IMG/VR virus record: IMGVR_UViG_3300007345_003804
Location: 1 to 22,451 of that record
Reading direction: 5' to 3' (one strand)
DNA from: a virus
DNA: 22,451 bases
Shown piece after piece: positions 19,357 to 22,451 of the stretch. Below the pieces are notes generated by a model. That model searched no databases, was not told the DNA's origin, and saw only the letters and a program-made list of their open reading frames with translations. Made by a program: the position numbers and the translations under genes. Each line of letters begins with the position of its first letter. The stretch's first letter is position 1.

Positions 19357-20864
19357 TGTGTGGATTTGTAGTAACAACTGATATAGATAATATACAGAAC
19401 ATGACAGAAAGACAGGCTTTCCGAGGCCCTGACGGGTGTAGATATGCTAGAAATAAGGATATTGCTATGGGTCACGCTTTGCTTGATATAAGAGGAGTAC
19501 AAGGATGGCAACCAATACAAACAAAAAATAATAATATGTTTGTATTTAATGGTGAAGCATATGATTCTAATGTTGATAATGATACGCTATTTTTAGCAAA
19601 TGGATTTGAAACATATGGACTGAGATTTTTATCTTCTACTGATTGGCATGGCTCATTCGTACATTATAATACGGAAACAAGAGAGCTTACCGCAGTAAGA
19701 GACCATTTTGGTGCTAAACCTTTATGGATATATAAAAAGGGCGAAGATATTACTATTTCTACAAGTTTGAAAAGTTTTACTAAAAAGAAATATAATCACT
19801 CTCATACTCAACAGTACAAGAGGTCAAGACAATGGTTTAAAAGAGAGTCACCATATAAAGATATTATAAAGGTAATGCCTGGAGAAATATTTAAGTATAA
19901 TTTTGCTACAAAAAAACTAATGAAGTCAAAAAACTTATGGGATATTCATTTAATGCAAACATTTTATCCGCAAGTTCCTAAAGATTTTGAAGAAAGATTA
20001 GTAAATAATATTAGAAAACTTGCACAAAGTAAACAAAAAACAGGATTATTTTTAAGTGGTGGATTAGATAGTACAATGGTTTTATCTGTAGTTAAAGATA
20101 TGGATATAGACTTAGAAGTATTTACTTGTGCATATGGTCAAGAAAAAACTGAGTTTGACTTTCAAGGTATGAGAGACGAATCTAAAATGGCAATACAAAC
20201 TTGCAAAGAATGGAATATACCTATTAATGTAGTAACTCTGCCTTATAATTATGTAGAACACTACGGTAGAATGTGGATGAATAATACTCATTTTGCATGG
20301 TCAGACCATAACAGAAGAGCTCCTCGATATGCCTTATGTCAGGCTGCTAAAGCTAAAGGATGTAAGGTTATACTTACAGGAGATAGTGCAGATGAGATGT
20401 TTGGTGGTTATACACATCATGATAAAAGATTAGACAAAAGTTATACAGATATGTCTATAAAAATTAATCCAGACATACCAAAATGTTATGGAGATGACTT
20501 TATAAATAATTCTTTATTTATAGATATGTTTTGTACTTCCGAACAAAATATATTAGCAACAGACCAAACTTGTGGAATGTTTGGCTTAGAGTCAAGACCT
20601 GTATTTCTTGGACAAAACTTTGTAAAATATGTATTTGCTATCGCTGGTAAATGGAAACTAGCACACAATGAAAAGTTTGGAAAACATTGGATGATTCAAA
20701 AATATCTTCTAAGAGAAGTTTGTGGACATAGATTGCCCGCTCATGTAAGAAATAGAAACTCAAAAATTGGATGGTCTAGTCCTTGGAATAATAATGTACC
20801 TAAATATAGTAATCCTTGGGTAGAACAAGATATATCACATATGCAGGAAATAGAAAAAGAATGA
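19356..20864 (+). CDS. Asparagine synthase-type glutamine amidotransferase
   Basis: The mature N-terminal Cys2 nucleophile follows Met1 (MCGFVVTT), with RGPDG (23-27), FNGEAYD and a GSFVHYN strand forming the class II glutaminase domain. The synthase domain has GLFLSGGLDST with the PP-loop at 234-239, and LTGDSADEMFGGYTHH further on. At 502 residues it is slightly shorter than AsnB (554). It would activate a carboxyl with ATP and amidate it using ammonia from glutamine. In phage and glycan operons such enzymes often make amides other than asparagine. It is coupled to a WYL_2-like gene upstream and a cytidylyltransferase downstream. Confidence 0.92.
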   Translation: MCGFVVTTDIDNIQNMTERQAFRGPDGCRYARNKDIAMGHALLDIRGVQGWQPIQTKNNNMFVFNGEAYDSNVDNDTLFLANGFETYGLRFLSSTDWHGSFVHYNTETRELTAVRDHFGAKPLWIYKKGEDITISTSLKSFTKKKYNHSHTQQYKRSRQWFKRESPYKDIIKVMPGEIFKYNFATKKLMKSKNLWDIHLMQTFYPQVPKDFEERLVNNIRKLAQSKQKTGLFLSGGLDSTMVLSVVKDMDIDLEVFTCAYGQEKTEFDFQGMRDESKMAIQTCKEWNIPINVVTLPYNYVEHYGRMWMNNTHFAWSDHNRRAPRYALCQAAKAKGCKVILTGDSADEMFGGYTHHDKRLDKSYTDMSIKINPDIPKCYGDDFINNSLFIDMFCTSEQNILATDQTCGMFGLESRPVFLGQNFVKYVFAIAGKWKLAHNEKFGKHWMIQKYLLREVCGHRLPAHVRNRNSKIGWSSPWNNNVPKYSNPWVEQDISHMQEIEKE

Positions 20865-21262
20865 TAGGATTTACTTGTGGAGCATTTGATTTGCTACACG
20901 CAGGACATATTGTAATGCTCAAAGAAGCGAAAGCTAATTGTGATTACTTAATAGTTGGGTTGCAGACTGACCCAAGCATTGATAGACAAGAGAAAAATCA
21001 ACCTGTACAATCAGTCTATGAAAGATTTACACAATTAAGTGCGGTAAAGTATATAGATGAAATAATACCGTATGACACAGAACAAAGTTTAATCGACCTG
21101 TTACTATCAACTAAAATAGATGTTAGATTTGTAGGTGACGATTATAGAGAAAAATATTTTACAGGACAAGAACTAGATATACCTGTACATTACACAAATA
21201 GAAAACACTCTTTTTCTAGTAGAGGTTTAAGGAATAGGGTAAATGAAAGCAGTTCTAAGTAA
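20861..21262 (+). CDS. Cytidylyltransferase-like nucleotidyltransferase (TagD/RfaE type)
   Basis: Numbered from ATG 20861, GFTCGAFDLLHAGHIVMLKEA (3-23) has the HxGH motif (H13, H16) of the nucleotidyltransferase superfamily, and KHSFSSRGLRNRV near the end corresponds to the ISTT/SSS-xx-(R/K) nucleotide site. VGLQTDPSIDRQEKNQP is the usual middle strand. In 133 residues it fits glycerol-3-phosphate or sugar-phosphate cytidylyltransferases, which load a phosphate group onto CTP (or ATP). It is ATGA-coupled to the amidotransferase and overlaps the SF2 helicase by 20 nt. It suggests the pathway needs a CDP- or ADP-activated donor. Confidence 0.85.
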   Translation: MIGFTCGAFDLLHAGHIVMLKEAKANCDYLIVGLQTDPSIDRQEKNQPVQSVYERFTQLSAVKYIDEIIPYDTEQSLIDLLLSTKIDVRFVGDDYREKYFTGQELDIPVHYTNRKHSFSSRGLRNRVNESSSK

Positions 21263-22451
21263 CAGAATATATTTAGAAGTAAATACAGAAACGCATAATA
21301 AAATCGAAAAGGAGTTGACTTATACACTAGCCCCTCGCATGCCGTCAGACCCACCTATCGTATTCAAAACAATACGATTTATTCGCGAGGGGTTGGTTTC
21401 TATACCTATCGGAAGAGAGGATTTAATCCCATCCGATTACGAGATAATCGATAAGCGTGTAACATCGCCAGTCGAACATGAAAAGTTTAAGTTTGAATTA
21501 CGACCAAGCCAGAAACGAGTACATGACGAGGTAAATGACAATGCTATAATTAACGCATGGGTAAGTTGGGGAAAGACATTTACAGGTTTAGCTATCGCAG
21601 CGAAGCTTGGTCAGAAAACATTAGTTGTTACCCACACAACTAACTTAAGAAATCAGTGGGAAAAAGAAGTACAAAAATGCTTTGGAATTGAACCAGGCAG
21701 GATAGGTAGTGGAGACTTCAAAATTGATGCTCCTATCGTGGTCGGGAATATTCAGAGTTTATACAGAAAAATGGACGACATAAAACAAGTTTTTGGAACT
21801 GTGATTTTAGATGAAATGCATCACGTTAGTAGTCCAACTTTTACACGAATAGTAGACGAAATGCCTGCTCGTTATAAGGTTGGTTTGACAGGAACATTGG
21901 AACGAAAAGATGGACGTCATGTGGTGTTTAGAGATTACTTTGGAAACAATGTATTTAAACCACCAAAAGAAAACTATCTTATACCTAGGATTGATATTGT
22001 TCAGTCTGATATAAGATTTTTAGATGGCGCTTATACTCCTTGGGCAGAACGCATAAATCATTTGGCAACAAATGAAGAATATGTCCATAGTGTGAGTATG
22101 ATTGCTGCAAAATATGCTGCAGAAGGACATAAGGTATTAGTAGTATCAGATAGAGTCGCTTTTTTAAAAGCGTGTGCTATACTTTGTGGAGATAAAGCAG
22201 TACATATAACAGGAGATATGGGTTTTGAAGAAAGAGAAGATACTATGAATATGATTAAAAAAGATAAGAATATTCTATTTGGTACACAGTCAATTTTTTC
22301 GGAAGGCATATCATTAAATGAATTGAGTTGTTTAGTATTAGGTACACCAATAAATAATGAGCCTTTACTCACGCAGCTTATTGGTAGAGTAATACGAGAT
22401 AAAAAAGGTAAACAACAACCTGTTGTTATCGATATTCATCTCAAAGGAAAG
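21243..22451 (+). CDS. SF2 DNA/RNA helicase, UvsW/XPB-like (3' end outside window)
   Basis: From ATG 21243 the frame is open for 403 codons to the window end. An N-terminal domain of about 90 residues (LTYTLAPRMPSDPP, then IPIGREDLIPSDYEI) precedes the motor. Walker A is AWVSWGKTFTG (K111), fitting the (A/G)x4GK(S/T) pattern. The DEMHH box has D190 and E191. TGTLERKDG and GTQSIFSEGISLNEL plus QLIGRVIRD are motifs III, V and VI. T4 UvsW and XPB-like proteins remodel forks and recombination intermediates, so a similar role in phage replication is inferred. A long RNA hairpin lies in its first 160 nt. Confidence 0.9.
   Translation, partial: MKAVLSNRIYLEVNTETHNKIEKELTYTLAPRMPSDPPIVFKTIRFIREGLVSIPIGREDLIPSDYEIIDKRVTSPVEHEKFKFELRPSQKRVHDEVNDNAIINAWVSWGKTFTGLAIAAKLGQKTLVVTHTTNLRNQWEKEVQKCFGIEPGRIGSGDFKIDAPIVVGNIQSLYRKMDDIKQVFGTVILDEMHHVSSPTFTRIVDEMPARYKVGLTGTLERKDGRHVVFRDYFGNNVFKPPKENYLIPRIDIVQSDIRFLDGAYTPWAERINHLATNEEYVHSVSMIAAKYAAEGHKVLVVSDRVAFLKACAILCGDKAVHITGDMGFEEREDTMNMIKKDKNILFGTQSIFSEGISLNELSCLVLGTPINNEPLLTQLIGRVIRDKKGKQQPVVIDIHLKGK
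21326..21397 (+). repeat. Nested inverted repeats inside the SF2 helicase gene
   Basis: CCCCTCGC (21331-21338) is the exact reverse complement of GCGAGGGG (21385-21392). The pairing extends outward by five more pairs if two G-U pairs are allowed (21326-21330 with 21393-21397). Within the 46-nt interior, ATCGTATT (21357-21364) and AATACGAT (21371-21378) form a perfect 8-bp hairpin with a 6-nt loop. The result is a two-tier stem in the mRNA, starting about 83 nt after the start codon. No T-run follows, so it is not an intrinsic terminator. Confidence 0.8.

Noticed and set aside
21315-21343. TTGACT in the helicase gene as a promoter
   Set aside because: No -10 box at 16-18 bp; the sequence there (CATGCC) is part of the hairpin region.
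99-22372. Minus-strand open frames across the window
   Set aside because: All lie opposite genes with clear families or good coupling on the + strand, lack ribosome sites and show low-complexity hydrophobic composition typical of the reverse of AT-rich genes.
1-22451. tRNA genes, CRISPR arrays, insertion sequences, attachment sites
   Set aside because: No cloverleaf, spaced direct repeats, transposase or terminal repeats were seen when reading both strands; this was by eye, so a weak tRNA could be missed.

Overview
The window looks like one strand of an AT-rich, lytic tailed-phage genome (Caudoviricetes), probably marine or aquatic. All supported genes are on the + strand and packed head to tail, often overlapping by 1, 4, 8 or 11 nt. 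There is a full phage replication set: DnaB-type helicase, DnaG-type primase, family A DNA polymerase, a two-piece NAD+-dependent DNA ligase and a UvsW/XPB-like SF2 helicase. No rRNA, tRNA, transposase or CRISPR array was seen. The aquatic assignment rests on recalled resemblance of several small proteins to cyanophage and pelagiphage families and was not tested.

Layout. 1-1349: end of an unknown gene, a 2-TM protein, two small helical proteins and a cut-down sulfotransferase-like protein. 1351-2565: promoter P1, a helix-turn-helix (HTH) protein, a terminator, a WYL_2-like and a PC4-like protein. 2566-6915: promoter P2, the catalytic half of NAD+ ligase, then a cassette of 3-TM protein, GIY-YIG-like protein, 2OG-Fe(II) oxygenase, NodU-type carbamoyltransferase, SGNH-like protein and a 34-aa peptide. 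6951-8545: promoter P3, the Zn/HhH/BRCT half of the ligase, a protein with four HTH repeats and a terminator. 8576-11378: replicative helicase and two ParB-fold-like proteins with small genes between them. 11373-14517: promoter P4, primase and DNA polymerase. 14507-21262: accessory operon with two sulfotransferases, a QueC-like PP-loop ATPase, a GNAT-like protein, two cupin/2OG-oxygenase-like proteins, a radical SAM/SPASM enzyme, a WYL_2-like protein, an asparagine-synthase-type amidotransferase and a HxGH cytidylyltransferase. 21243-end: SF2 helicase, cut by the window edge.

Four copies of one 41-bp sigma70-type promoter module (AGTTCTTGAC core, exact 17-bp spacer, TATAATATA) divide the region into transcription units. 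Two have the start codon at or within about 5 nt of the predicted +1, so ligase-N and primase mRNAs may be leaderless. The P4 spacer holds a perfect palindrome. Two units carry HTH-repeat genes just before intrinsic terminators.

The most unusual points are the split ligase with its halves 3.5 kb apart, each near its own copy of the promoter, and the dense set of group-transfer, amidotransfer, radical and oxygenase enzymes next to DNA replication genes. The latter looks like a phage-encoded small-molecule, glycan, peptide or nucleotide modification pathway whose product cannot be read from sequence alone.
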